This document shows, piece after piece, positions 45,669 through 56,742 of a stretch of 64,000 nucleotides of DNA (positions within the stretch are counted from its first letter, which is position 1; each line of letters opens with the position of its first letter). The position numbers were made by a program, and so were the translations under genes. The notes beneath the pieces were generated by a model. The model made no database searches. It was not told the DNA's origin and saw only the letters and a program-made list of their open reading frames with translations. The stretch lies in NCBI GenBank assembly GCA_001692895.1, contig KV748216.1, positions 1,426,001 to 1,490,000 of the forward strand. The letters run 5' to 3'. Source of the DNA: Cenococcum geophilum 1.58 (taxonomy: Eukaryota > Ascomycota > Dothideomycetes > Gloniales > Gloniaceae).

Positions 45669-46399
45669 CTCAGACGCAAAACGGCAAAGCGCAAAGTAAT
45701 GGAATGTTTATCTAAAAGCGCAGGGAATTTGGAGGAGAACGATATCGGATCGGAAAGGGGAGAGATATGGTCGAAAAGCAAGCAGTGAGACAGGTCGTTC
45801 ACGCTCTAGAACGACGCCAGCTAAATAAGAAACGACCTACCGTCAGAGTGCGAGTGTACTTGATTTAGGTTTTCCTTTGTTGCACATTGAAAGGCAGCGC
45901 TCTGATGGCCATCTAGTTAAGTTTTCCAGCACCATGGTCTGTGATCTCATCGGCCCGGTGCGAGCTAGTTTTATCGTGCGATTCCGGCTTGTGATCCACT
46001 TCTTTAATTCACATTACCCCTTCAAAACTGAAAACTCTGCCATCTGGCGGAAATTGCTTGTCAACAAGAGAAATCTTCCCCGTCGCGCATCACGCTTCGA
46101 CTGTCGTTGAGTCAGAGAAGCCTCGCTTATCCTGGTTTGCTTCGAATTTCTTCGTTTCCTTCGTCAATCACAGTTTCATTCCTAATCGTATCAACAAGTT
46201 TCCTCACGTTGCGTTCGCGATAGAACGAAATCGCGCCATTCAAGCAAATCATCAAAACGGGAAGTGCAATTATCTGAAATGGGTATCTTTTACATTTCTA
46301 CGCGACGGCATCTTCTCGAAACCATCACAGGGTTAGGTGACTGCACGTCTGCATTAGAACTGCCAACGCTCTCTTCACCACCTAAACCTACACGCCCTA
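45669..46399. other. Intergenic, no gene seen
   Basis: Promoter of the asparaginase gene followed by sequence with open frames but no motif. Confidence 0.45.
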
Positions 46400-48720
46400 G
46401 CTAAAGACCATCCAAACCCAGGAAACTGAAGCTGTCCTCCGACTGCTACGTCACAATCCGGCCTCCCCGATTGGCTGATTTCTATGTAGGGTCTGCATTC
46501 GTCGGGTGCGTTCGGGCCAATCCTTAGTGCCCTTCTCCAGCAACCCGGAATGTCGTCTACCAACGCTCTCCAATCCAACCTGTTCACCGCTGAATATTTT
46601 TCCTAGGCTCAAGCTGCAATTGCTGCCACTGGAATCCGGAGAAGCCAATGACAGTACTAAACGCCTCGTCTCTCCACTTCATTGCCTCCACCTGATCTAC
46701 ACTACCGCCGGCAAATTTTAACTCCAGGCATTTCTCCTTCTAAGTTCGCCAATTTTGGACTTGTGATCTTGCGTATCTCTACAAGCTCGCCGAGCGACCT
46801 CCGCCACATCTCTTTCTTCGGAAAACTACGGATGATCCGTATGCCGTCAGCGAAGACAGCGAATTGGCCAACGACCCTGTGCCACCGGCAGCGAAAGCAA
46901 ATCAAATCAATTCTGTCACAAGTTCATTGGTGAACTTGCGGAGATCTAACTATTATCATTGCCATCATCCGACTCATCCGGTTTAGACCAAATGGCTTTA
47001 GGGACCCGATAGTTGCTTTGGTCAGCTGCGATTGCGGCGTCTCGCACTTCAACGTCATACTTCTCATGGGATATTATGCTCGATGATGCTTTATCGAGTC
47101 TCTTAGGCGTGCCGCCGCAGATACGAAAATGATCATTCGGCTGTAATTCTGTCGGCTTCAACCCGGAGATTTGGTTAGTCCTCCACCGTGTGTCGGAATA
47201 TCCAAGAATATATATTTCACCGGAGCGACTAGATGCCTGCAATCGGTCAGCGCATGCTTAGTAATTGCCACATGTTCTCTGGCCTGCATTTTGGACTGGA
47301 AGTCACCAGTGGCCTACCTAAGAAGAACCACCTTATGAAAGCCGTTTAGCCTGAATGCCCATTACCGACTGATTCCAAGTCACTTACAGGTTAGAATCAT
47401 CATGACAATCTTCAACGCGAAGCCCGCGGAGGTAAAAGCACCGATAGCGATACATATGCAAATGAAAAATAGCGTGGCTGCAGTCTTCTCTGGATATTTC
47501 CATTCATAAAAGCTGATTAAAACCTCCAAAAGCCTACGACGTCGCTGAGCTGCATCTAGGTTACCGGACCAACATCCTCAATCAACGGAACTATCCAATT
47601 AGCACTACCATGCCGTTTGATAAGTTCTCCAAATTTAAGTGCGGTTGTGCCTCGGTCGAGAGCCCTTTCATGGGATTCTCGAAGGGAATCAATGAAATGA
47701 GATTGGAGCCGATTTTGAACGACAATGAAGATGACATAGCATAGCTAAATGCACCCTTAGATACTTTCAGGACACTCTAGGTGGGGAACTGATCATGAAA
47801 GATATCATGCAGTTTAAGTGCCATATAAGCATCCATAAAGCAAACCACCTCGCAGTGAGCATTGGATCTTCCCACCGATATATCTTACGGAGTCTGAAAA
47901 ACCACGCCTGCTAGGGAGCGGATAACATAATGATGCGCTCCAAGTTCTATGTCAGTACATCTTGGTTGAAGGGCAGCTCCGCAGAGTCGTCGATGCAACG
48001 TGTTCCCGTGTCCTAGATAATGTAGAGCAGTAACTACAAGCCTAAAATATTAGCTGTCATAACGGATAGTAGCAAGATATCAATCAGAGCTTACATGACC
48101 AACCCACTTTTCCCATTGAAACCTGACAAAATTTCCACCTTGATTAACTTCCCTCCTTAGGAAATCTGACTGAGGTTTGGGCATAACCCTCACTCTATGC
48201 GCGAATCGACTTATGGTCCAGGAAACTCTCATGCCTCCCTATGCGCCTCAATATCATCCACGACCTTCTGCAGTCTCTGAACACTCTCCCTCTCCTCGGA
48301 CATGGAACTGATAGACGACTGTGCCCTACTCAGCTCCCCTTGAGCATTCAGCGAAGCTCTATCGGCCTCCAAGGAAAGGTATGGTTGCTCCGTAGTTGCT
48401 AATGTTGAGGCAGTCTTCCTTTTGGCGTAGAGCTTCAGATGTAAAACTCCACTTCCAGCGACATTGTGGTTGGACTCAATCTCATTCTTGATGTCGTCGA
48501 TCCGCAAAATCTTCTTAGTCTTGGATCTTGTCTTGCAACCTAAACTTCTAAGGCGCTCTTGTTGGAAGGAGAGATGCACTCAGTGTCGTCAGATGTGTCC
48601 GGCTCGTCAGCGTGTAGATCAGTGTCTACCGAACTGAGTGTATTTGAGGCGGACAAAAGTGCATCCCAAAAGATATCAGGACTTTCGCCAGAGGTCTTGA
48701 GTAACGCTCACTCGAGGATG
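46400..48720 (-). pseudogene. Decayed GRAM-domain multi-pass membrane protein gene
   Basis: Segments of one fungal protein family appear in the right order on the minus strand but in shifting frames. They are an acidic start (SPDIFWDALLSASNTLSSVD, about 48700-48600); KTRSKTKKILRIDDIKNEIE ... EQPYLSLEADRASLNAQGEL (48579-48235); after a one-base slip, VSWTISRFAHRVRVMPKP and RFQWEKWVGH (48235-48110). Next is a stretch with WFFRLRKIYRWEDPMLTARW containing several stops, two of them TAG (about 48010-47750); FGELIKRHGSANWIVPLIED (about 47650); a hydrophobic helix AATLFFICICIAIGAFTSAG (about 47480); HLVAPVKYIFLDIPTH (about 47230-47180); and a GRAM-domain-like block, FADGIRIIRSFPKKEMWRR (about 46850-46780). 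GRAM domains bind membrane lipids. One stop sits where SAPWQAW is expected, a TGG-to-TAG change. Splicing alone cannot repair these breaks. Family recognition is from memory and unchecked. Confidence 0.65.
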
Positions 48721-49065
48721 CCATAGGGTGTCCTGTCGCCGCCTAACATATAGCAATAAATGACTGCTATACCATTTGATGCCAATTGAAGCTCACAGGC
48801 GATAGGTGGGAGATCGGACTATCGCGAAAGCGTATTGTTCTAGATGTATCCAGGCTGTTGTCGAGAATGGAGTGATGTTCAATTGTAGGATATCCTGTAG
48901 AGAAGGCCAAGCAGTCGCCTGGCCACGAAAGCCTAGCCATAATCGAGAGCTCGTGGGAATTAGCGCGTTGATAGGCAATCTCAAATGGTGCCTAGTCCTA
49001 GCGCAGGCTGGGCGGTTGGTTTGGGGAACGATGAAAATGTGTGGCGCAGTGATCCACGATCGGTA
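48721..49065. other. Intergenic, no gene seen
   Basis: Short stretch between the decayed GRAM gene and the MITE. The plus-strand frame 48806-49216 runs into the MITE and is not credible. Confidence 0.4.
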
Positions 49066-49279
49066 CGGAGGTGCGTTGCAAAAGTCTTTGCCGGCCCTAC
49101 CTAGGTTGAGCCTAAAGAGCCCGCATATAGCCGAAAATTGGGCGCATTCTAAGACGGTTCTGGGGGACCTTAGGCGCCATTGGGCGGCTTCTAACCCGTT
49201 GCCCTACCAACCTTAAGGCAGCCACCGCCCATAAGACCGCCTAATAAGGGGCGGCGAAGACTTTTGCAACGCACCTCCG
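49066..49279. mobile_element. MITE, 214 bp, TA target duplication
   Basis: Terminal inverted repeats begin cggaggtgcgttgcaaaagt at 49066 and, on the opposite strand, at 49279; about 33 bp match with two mismatches. TA flanks both ends (49064-49065, 49280-49281), as for Tc1/mariner-type elements. The interior has no coding capacity. Confidence 0.8.
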
Positions 49280-49281
49280 TA

Positions 49282-49620
49282 AACACCTCAGACATGATTT
49301 TCGGGAGATTCTAATTAGACAAGATCAACTTGTGATGCTAATATCTTCTCCCACAACCACTCTACCCAGAGGCGGAAACCAGATCAGCTTGGAGCTCATC
49401 CCGAAAATCGTCAAAAGGGTTCGTCCAACCAGCAGCGACAACCATACCAACCAAAGCTTCTCAAAACCTTCCATCACATGAGCATGTCCGCTCATGTGGA
49501 AAGTCCCCAACTCAGTGACCCAGTACGCGTACCAAATTAGAGCGCGGAGAACAGATGCACTTCCAGTAAATCCTTGTGTACGCCAATAAAAAAGCGGACT
49601 TTGCAACGAATATATTCATC
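49282..49620. other. Intergenic with an unexplained minus-strand open frame
   Basis: A minus-strand frame (49606-49325) has membrane-protein-like composition (ALIWYAYWVTELGTF, LWLVWLSLLVGRTLLTIFG) but no ATG start and directly abuts the stop of the 416-aa gene. It could be a relic; not called as a gene. Confidence 0.3.
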
Positions 49621-50871
49621 CTAGCCTCCCCTTTCGACCCCTGACATTTCATTCGCGGGCTCTTCAGCAGTGAGATTCGATTCTAAGCATTTCTTCTTAA
49701 CCCCACGCTCCCGTTTTTCATCACCAACTCTCCCCTTTTCCAGTGCCTTAGCTTCTTCCCAATGCGCTTCAACCCATTCTAGGATGCGTGCCTCGTCGTC
49801 CTTCCCACTATTATCCTTTACGCCTTCATTCGGCGTACTCTTGCCTCTGTGCATTTCCACGGACCAAATCAGTCGGCCCTCATGGCCCAGTTGCGCCTCA
49901 GACCTCAGTACTGGGTGGCCGTCGTCAAATCGAACCCATCTCTTAAGAGCTCTCAGAGCCACGCCAAGTGGAGAGTCCTCCAGCGGCAGGCATTTAGCAA
50001 TATGCTTCCACAAGGTAGCTTCATTCTCTTGGATGCGGAAATTATGCATTATTGCATCGTACTCATCATGCTTTCCAAAAGTAGTGAGAGCTTCTAAGAG
50101 AACTTCTTCCCTTGTCCACGTTTGATCTCCTGCGCCTACATCAGGATGAGTAGGCACCCACTCGTGTAGGAACCGTCTATACATGCCTCGCATAGCCGTA
50201 CGACGTCTGTCATTGGCCTTTTCCGTCCTCTCCTCTATTATATTGCGATTGAAGAAACGTCCTTGGGCAACCCAGGCGAACAATTCGTCTTCATTTCGAA
50301 AACCTGAATTGTACTTTGCGTCGTCCAACCCCAGGAACTGCATTGTGCGGGCAGGGTCGTCTGTCAAGAATAGCATGCTTGCTTTTCGATTGATACCCTC
50401 TAGCTCCTGAACACGAACATTTAGTCCTTTATCGTTGCCAGTGATTCCCAGCGATCTATGAGCCACGCCAATGATTTGCCAGAGGTCTGAGTATGAGTTC
50501 ATAAAGAAGTCCCATTTTAGGTGTCCGTCGTGACAAATGTGGATATCTACCTGGACATATGAATCTTCCTGGTGAGGAAGAGGAACAGCATAACTCCGAG
50601 TGGGGCCGTTTCTTATATGGCGTTTTGCGTTGAGATGTTTAGCCACATCATCATTAGTCAGATCGTCTCGAGGTCCCTCGACGAGGAAGTCGATGTCCCC
50701 ATGGTCTAGTTTTCCGGGCGCCTCGTGGGAGACAGCCACTACGCGATAAATCTGCTGGAGGAGAGAGGTATACTCGGCTTTGAGTTTGTTGTAGACATCT
50801 GTTGTAAGGCGTGGCACGAGGAGAGGTGGGGCTCCGTTTGGGCCTGGAGTTGAAAATGCGAGGCCTCCCAT
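49621..50871 (-). CDS. Uncharacterised fungal protein with nucleotidyltransferase-like motif
   Basis: 416-aa single-exon protein starting at a well-placed ATG (50871). Early residues hold a motif reminiscent of the nucleotidyltransferase fold: YRVVAVSHEAPGKLDHGDID followed by FLVEGP, where DxD-type acids in GDIDFLV could bind metal. Later segments are conserved-looking (SYVQVDIHICHDGHLKWDFF with a further Asp on a strand, DLWQIIGVAHRSLGITGNDK, FLGLDDAKYNSGF). The third catalytic-type Asp in VQVDIH fits an NTase fold. The C-terminal 60 residues are charged and low in complexity. Substrate is unknown; the fold assignment is inference. Confidence 0.7.
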   Translation of the reverse strand: MGGLAFSTPGPNGAPPLLVPRLTTDVYNKLKAEYTSLLQQIYRVVAVSHEAPGKLDHGDIDFLVEGPRDDLTNDDVAKHLNAKRHIRNGPTRSYAVPLPHQEDSYVQVDIHICHDGHLKWDFFMNSYSDLWQIIGVAHRSLGITGNDKGLNVRVQELEGINRKASMLFLTDDPARTMQFLGLDDAKYNSGFRNEDELFAWVAQGRFFNRNIIEERTEKANDRRRTAMRGMYRRFLHEWVPTHPDVGAGDQTWTREEVLLEALTTFGKHDEYDAIMHNFRIQENEATLWKHIAKCLPLEDSPLGVALRALKRWVRFDDGHPVLRSEAQLGHEGRLIWSVEMHRGKSTPNEGVKDNSGKDDEARILEWVEAHWEEAKALEKGRVGDEKRERGVKKKCLESNLTAEEPANEMSGVERGG

Positions 50872-51367
50872 TGCAGCTGAAGGGTTCTATGAAGGAGGAT
50901 CGAAAAAGAGACTGAAAAATCTCGATAGAAGACCTCTAGCAGCTGAAATCCTCACGAGCTTCACAGCACAGCGGAGATTTCTAGAGCCTGCGCTCGTGAC
51001 ATGAATATAGGGAGTGAAGGAAGTTACATCAAGAAGCTACAGGATACAGAAGGGAGACCATCAAATAAATAATCATTGTGGCCTGTTTGCCTATGGTTTG
51101 ATTTTTTCTATGACTGGGACAAGTCATCACGAGGGTGACTGTTGCAAGAGCAGCACAGGAATCACTCAGCCCTACAGGCCAACCGGTGCGGAAGCTTACT
51201 TGGCGTCACCAGTCGGGTGTGAAATAGCTTCCATCCCTGCACCCAAAATTCTGGACTCCCAACAAATAATTTGACTTTGTTATATTTGCCTTCTACCCGA
51301 GTGCTTTCTTTTTCGCTAGTTCTCCCCTTACCTCAATATCTCACTATCTTTGCACACCCGCCATATA
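50872..51367. other. Divergent intergenic region
   Basis: About 500 bp between divergent starts. CT-rich text precedes the NAP start (51290-51360). No gene seen. Confidence 0.45.
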
Positions 51368-52493
51368 ATGGCTGAAAACTCAGAAGAAATCCTCGCCCGG
51401 TTCGAGGAGCTAACCGTGCTTGAAGACGAGTTCGACGACGCCGAGCTTCAGATCTGTAAGACAACCTCGGCTCCAACATCAACAGTTACGGGCTGCGGTT
51501 ATTCTTCATTCTAACCTAGAATGTTTACCCAGTGCGACAGCAGAATGCCGTCACCTCTCCTCTCTACGCAAAACGAGCCACCCTTGCAGCCAAAATCCCG
51601 CATTTCTGGGCCTTGGTGTTCGAGCAATGCCCGCCGGAAGTAGACCAGCATATCCAACCATCAGACTCAAAAGTCTTCTCAGAATGTCTCGAGACACTTG
51701 AAGTTTCACGTTTCGAGATTGACGACCCCAAAGGTTCACCGCGCAGCTTCTCCGTCAAGTTCGGATTTGGCCCCAACGAATACTTCGAGGACAAGGTGCT
51801 GGAGAAGAAATTCTGGTTTCGACGTGCACATGAAGGATGGATGGGGCTGGTTTCTGAACCCGTCAAGATCCACTGGAAGAAAGGCAAAGATCTAACTGGA
51901 GGTCTCACAGATGCTGCAGTCAAGCTGTGGGATGCAAAGAAGGTTGCCAGCACAGCGAACGGTAATGCGAAAGCAAAGGACAGCAATTTGCCAGAGTACC
52001 AGGCATTGACGAAGAAGATTGAACTAAATGAGGAGACTTCACTGAGCTTCTTTGCCTGGTTTGGATTCGTGTCAAGCTGGCGTTATGTCAGTGCTGAGGA
52101 GTCAGAAGCAGCCACTGCAGCTGAATCAGAACGACGGGAGAAGCGAAGGAAGGGACAAAAAGTGGATGAGGAGCCCGAGGAATCAGGTGATGACCATCAG
52201 CAAACGGAAGTTTATCCCCCTGGAGAGGAGATCGCTACCATTATCGCCGAGGACCTATGGCCGCAAGCAATCAAGTATTACAGTACGTTTATAACTTCTA
52301 TATCCTATGGACCTAGCTAATTCTCCGAATAGAGTCAGCTCACGAGGTGGATGACGAGGAATTGTCCGACTTGGAAGTCGAGGACTATGACGATGAGAGT
52401 GACGAGGAGCTTGATATCAGAGGTCTGGTTCAGGGCAAGGGTAAAAATAGCAAAGGAGGAGAATCTCCTCCAGCTAAAAAGCGAAAGACTTAA
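51368..52493 (+). CDS. SET/NAP-family histone chaperone (Vps75-like)
   Basis: Exons 51368-51455, 51533-52282 and 52333-52493 across introns of 77 and 50 nt; 332 aa. The N-terminal dimerisation helix starts MAENSEEILARFEELTVLED. The NAP core follows: LYAKRATLAAKIPHFWALVF, then SFSVKFGFGPNEYFEDKVLE and KKFWFR, and SLSFFAWFGFVSS near the end. The tail is strongly acidic (DDEELSDLEVEDYDDESDEE) and ends with a basic nuclear-signal-like AKKRKT. NAP/SET proteins bind H3-H4 or H2A-H2B and hand them to DNA or to acetyltransferases (Vps75 with Rtt109 in yeast). Splice phases all agree. Confidence 0.92.
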
Positions 52494-53481
52494 TCATGAA
52501 GATCTAGAGAGTCACATCGCCTCATGAATCGGATGTTCTCGAATAGATAGTTTTGGGTCCGAGGTCTAATAGATATTACTTTACGCTGCCCTACGAATCT
52601 AATCATATATCCTAATCTTATTTGTCTCATCCGTCATGTCTTCCCTGGCTAAATGCAGGTGTTCATTAACTGGATGCTCGCTTGTACTACTCCATAATCA
52701 CACTTAAAGACTGGATAAAATGTCAAACTACAGACATATTACACTTTCTTTACTACAACTTAAGAATTTGCAATATGAATTTCTACACTCCTGCAACCCC
52801 ACCCATAGGAACGACTCCAGTTGTACGGCTGTGCCTGGCCACATTTCATTTGCGGAAATTTGTGAGGGTCCTAGCTCCTCGCTCCTTGAAGAGAGGCACA
52901 GCATCGGAACCCCACCAATACAATTTGATATACCACGATCACGAATGCACTTATGTGATCAAGTCAGCCGATCTTTAGCGGAAATTAGGAGCAGTTTATG
53001 CAGGTCGCGGAATGAACCTGGGAAGAATTGCTACATACATCTGTTCCTGGCCTACTAGAATCGGCCTTTGCCCGAAACTAGCACGGAAGCATGGGCTTTT
53101 GCTCCGTTGGTGAGACACCGTTTAGCCGCAGATATTTTCTACTTGCACGGAGATTTTCGTCATTGCAAGTCATTTCCTCTTTACTCTGTTTCCCTGTACA
53201 GATCGTGCTCCACCTTAGTTCAATATATTCGACCTATTACTACCCTGGACTTCTAGCCTCCCTTGCAGCTATCCCGTTTCTTTTGTATCTTCATCCCCGT
53301 GTCTCTCATGCTACGTAGAGTGCGGCGATGGTAATCCCGGGGAAGAGAGTATGACATAATGGTCAATGCACAAATTGCAGGTTTAGACCTCATATAGTTA
53401 GAGATGGCCCAGCAGATCTGAATTGTCCTTCTTTTCCATCTTAGTCTATCTTCGGTTCTTTCCTTTCATGAGGATTTCAAG
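52494..53481. other. Intergenic, no gene seen
   Basis: About 1 kb before the beta-glucosidase. Short frames without motifs. Confidence 0.45.
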
Positions 53482-55627
53482 ATGGCTTCGGTTGCTTCTT
53501 GGATCCTAAATGCGTTCTTTATATCTGGTCTCCTGGTCACATTAGCACCTACTGTTTTTGCTGTATCAAACGCAGGTGCTCTGATGTTCAAAAGTCCTCC
53601 TGGGTATTCATCGAAATCCTACAATGCGTCAGCCACCCCCACAGCCTCTATGGCCAACAAGGACTTCTCAGATCAGGCATTGGCATTTCTATGGGACCAA
53701 GTTGGCCCAGTAGCTACTGGGCCAGTCACCACGACCGTCAGCCCAACTCCGGAACCATCATCCTACCCAAAGCCAGGTGTCTTGCACCCTCTCATACCAA
53801 GCTACGACACCAAGTTAGCTGGCATACAGCTGCCAAAGAACTTCAAATGGGGTGTAGCATCATCAGCTTTTCAAGTTGAAGGAGCGGCAAAAGACGAGGG
53901 TAAAGGACCGTCAATCTGGGATCTGCTATCGCACCGAGTACCCAACCTAGTTGCTGATAATACCACTGGGGATGTGGTGGCGGAACACTATTACCTATAC
54001 AAACAAGACTTTGCTAGGCTAAAAAGCTTAGGCATTCCCTCGTTCAGTCCCAGCATAAGCTGGCCTAGGATATTTCCTTTTGGAAAAGGCCCCGTGAATG
54101 AAGCTGGAGTCAAGCATTACGACGATGTGATTGCTGAGTTGGTCAAGAACGGCATAACCCCCGTCGTCACGCTCTTCCACTGGGATACCCCACTCGCACT
54201 CTTCAACGAATATGGTGCTTGGACGGATCGCCAGATTGTCGATGATTACTTTAACTACGCCAAATTCGTGATCGAGCGGTATGATCAATACGTCGACACC
54301 TGGTTCACCATCAATGAACCACAGTACTGCAATTGGCAATACTCCTACTATCCAGCCGGAAAGTACTATCCCGCATACAATGGAGTCACTGGAGGCGTCA
54401 AAGCGCGATTTCTCTGTGGCCACTACACTCTCCTCGCGCACGCCAAAGTAGCTAAATGGTATCATGAAGAGTTCAAAGGAAGGGGACGCATTTCGTTCAA
54501 GAATTCTGGGAATTATTTCGAGCCGAATACCACTTCTCAAGCTGATCAAGTTGCGGCACAGCGAAATTACGATTTTTCTATAGGATGGTTTGGAGGTCCT
54601 TGGACAGATGGGGATTACCCACAGTCATTGAAAGACACTTTGGGAGATCTGCTTCCTCAGTACACGCCAGCAGAGAAGGCCTTGATCAAAGGATCCTGCG
54701 ATTTTTATGCAATTGATGGGTAAGTTGTCAAAGAAAGAGAAAGGATCTTCTTAGATCATCGGCAGGTGCTACCGCGTCTGCAGAATTGCTTCACAAGCCT
54801 GCGTAGTGTCACCAGCTGGACCGCAGGATTACAAACTCCGGGAGATCTTTTTTCTTCAGAAAATTTTAAGATTTTGGCAAACTGACCGATGCCTTACAGG
54901 TACTCTTCCTTTTATGCTTTTGAGGTCAGCGGCGGAGTGGAAGCCTGCGCATCAAACCGCTCCAACACCAATTTTCCCGAATGTGCAGGCAGCACATCAA
55001 CAGATCCCGATGGATTCCCTATTGGTCCAGCTTCTGATCCTGCCATGTCCTGGCTTTACGATACTCCCACTGGCATCCGCAGGTTCTTGAAGCACATTAC
55101 AACGGTGCTATTTCCAAGCGTTCCCGACATCATGGTTAGCGAATTTGGGTTTGCAGAACCGTTTGAGTCGCAGCTGACGAGCAAGAACGAGATTCTGTGG
55201 GACCTTCGCCGGGCTGTGAGTCTTTGAAGTAACATGAGTGGCTAGAAATATTAATATGTCTTAGAACTACTACCAGTATTACCTAGATAATATCCTTGCA
55301 TCGATTGTTTATGACAAGGTTAATGTAACTGGTGCCTGGGCTTGGGCAATCTGTGAGTATAACAACTGCAGCCAAAAATAACGTCTGAAGACTGGTTTTA
55401 ACAATTGGGTAGTTGATAACATAGAATGGAGCTCTGGCCTAACGGTTAGATTTGGGTTGCAGTATGTTAATTATACAGACCTGACCAGGACTCCGAAGGC
55501 CAGCATGTTTCAACTTCTGAACTGGTTTGAGTGAGTGAAAAGGCTGTCTACTTGATCACAGAACCCTGCTAATATAAACAACAGGGAGCACACTGAATCC
55601 GGAAACTCAACGATGAAACTACTCTAA
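53482..55627 (+). CDS. Secreted GH1 beta-glucosidase
   Basis: Exons 53482-54719, 54900-55215, 55265-55352, 55413-55530 and 55585-55627; 600 aa. A signal peptide is clear (ASWILNAFFISGLLVTLAPT). An N-terminal extension of about 95 residues, rich in Ser/Thr/Pro, precedes the (beta/alpha)8 barrel, which opens LPKNFKWGVASSAFQVEGAA. The acid/base Glu is in TWFTINEPQ (about residue 278) and the nucleophile in MVSEFGFAEP (about residue 494), where bacterial enzymes have ENG. Other GH1 landmarks: PSISWPRIFPFGKGPVNEAG and TLFHWDTPLALF. It removes glucose from cello-oligosaccharides or glycosides outside the cell. Exon 5 is short, ending MKLL. Confidence 0.95.
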
Positions 55628-56742
55628 AGATATTTAGTCTACTCAAAACGGAGCCTAACAGGTTTTATTGTATAATAGGCAGATATTAATAGACAAACAC
55701 CTGTACCGAGCGGTTCGCCTTCGAGGCTTACCTTCAGCAGTAATTCTCATATCAGTGTTCGCAATCAGCGCCCAAAGTTCCTCTGGGCAAATAAGAGCTC
55801 ATATGCACTTACCCGCAGATGCCCCTCCAGATTCCCGAGAGGAAGAGGTGACTGTCTGGAGCAACTGAAGTGTCGGAGCGACGCTGCACGAGAATGACTA
55901 CCTGAACGGCGACTTGCTTTAGTATTACGTCTAGAAACAACTTGTTGAGGAACTAATGGCAAGTTGGCGACGGCGTGCATGTTTCAAATGGGCTGCAGGG
56001 CTTGCCCCCTGTTTCCGAGTCAGATGCAAGCAGGCGAAGCTACGTGAGCTTCCCCTGTTGTGGCTGGACAGCACAGCTGAGTTGTATGAATGGAAGCAAA
56101 TAGAAGCTGGGCGGGCTGGTGACGGTGGTAGGCTCGCTCATGACAGATCAGACGCAGGTGCTTCGGGGTCAGTGTGGTGAAATGTGGTGGTATACTACTA
56201 GCTCCCTGTTTCTTATCACCGCGGCCCCGCTAGTGTGCACTTGCCGGCCGTCAGTGATAGTGTACCTCGCAGAAGTCGTCGGCCATAGAAATAGTCAGAT
56301 GATGAACACCTGTGAACCTGTAAACCTGTGAGAAACACGGGCACAACCTCCTGTCCGTGCCATCTTTGTAAACGCTTTGGAAGGTCGTGCCTGTATTAGG
56401 TGCGTTGTCAGCGTGTGTTGAGTCCCAGTTTATCGCTTCCAGCCAAGCAGACCAGCCTCTCCCATCAACCCTCCGCAAGCTTGTGACGGGCTTACAACAC
56501 CAGCTTCCTCACTCTCCCGACGTATCCTAAGACTTCACCACGCCCGCTACGAAACTTAAAGACTGCTGGAGTTTCGCCAGAGCTCTACTTACCAAGACCC
56601 GAAGCACAACTTTGTCCGCGGATCCTTGACTACCGCTCCTTGCTGGCGACATCGCAGAGCCCTTCCGACTACTCTACTCCACCACTTCCTATTTTCGACG
56701 TGTCGAACACTGCTCTAAACAACACTCTGCACTTCGCTGCAG
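55628..56742. other. Intergenic, no gene seen
   Basis: About 1.1 kb. May contain a 5' non-coding exon of GID7, since that gene lacks an ATG at its 5' end. No other gene. Confidence 0.4.

Noticed and set aside
49325..49606. 93-codon minus-strand frame with hydrophobic segments
   Set aside because: No ATG start and pressed against the stop of the 416-aa gene; probably chance or a relic, so mentioned only in the intergenic entry.
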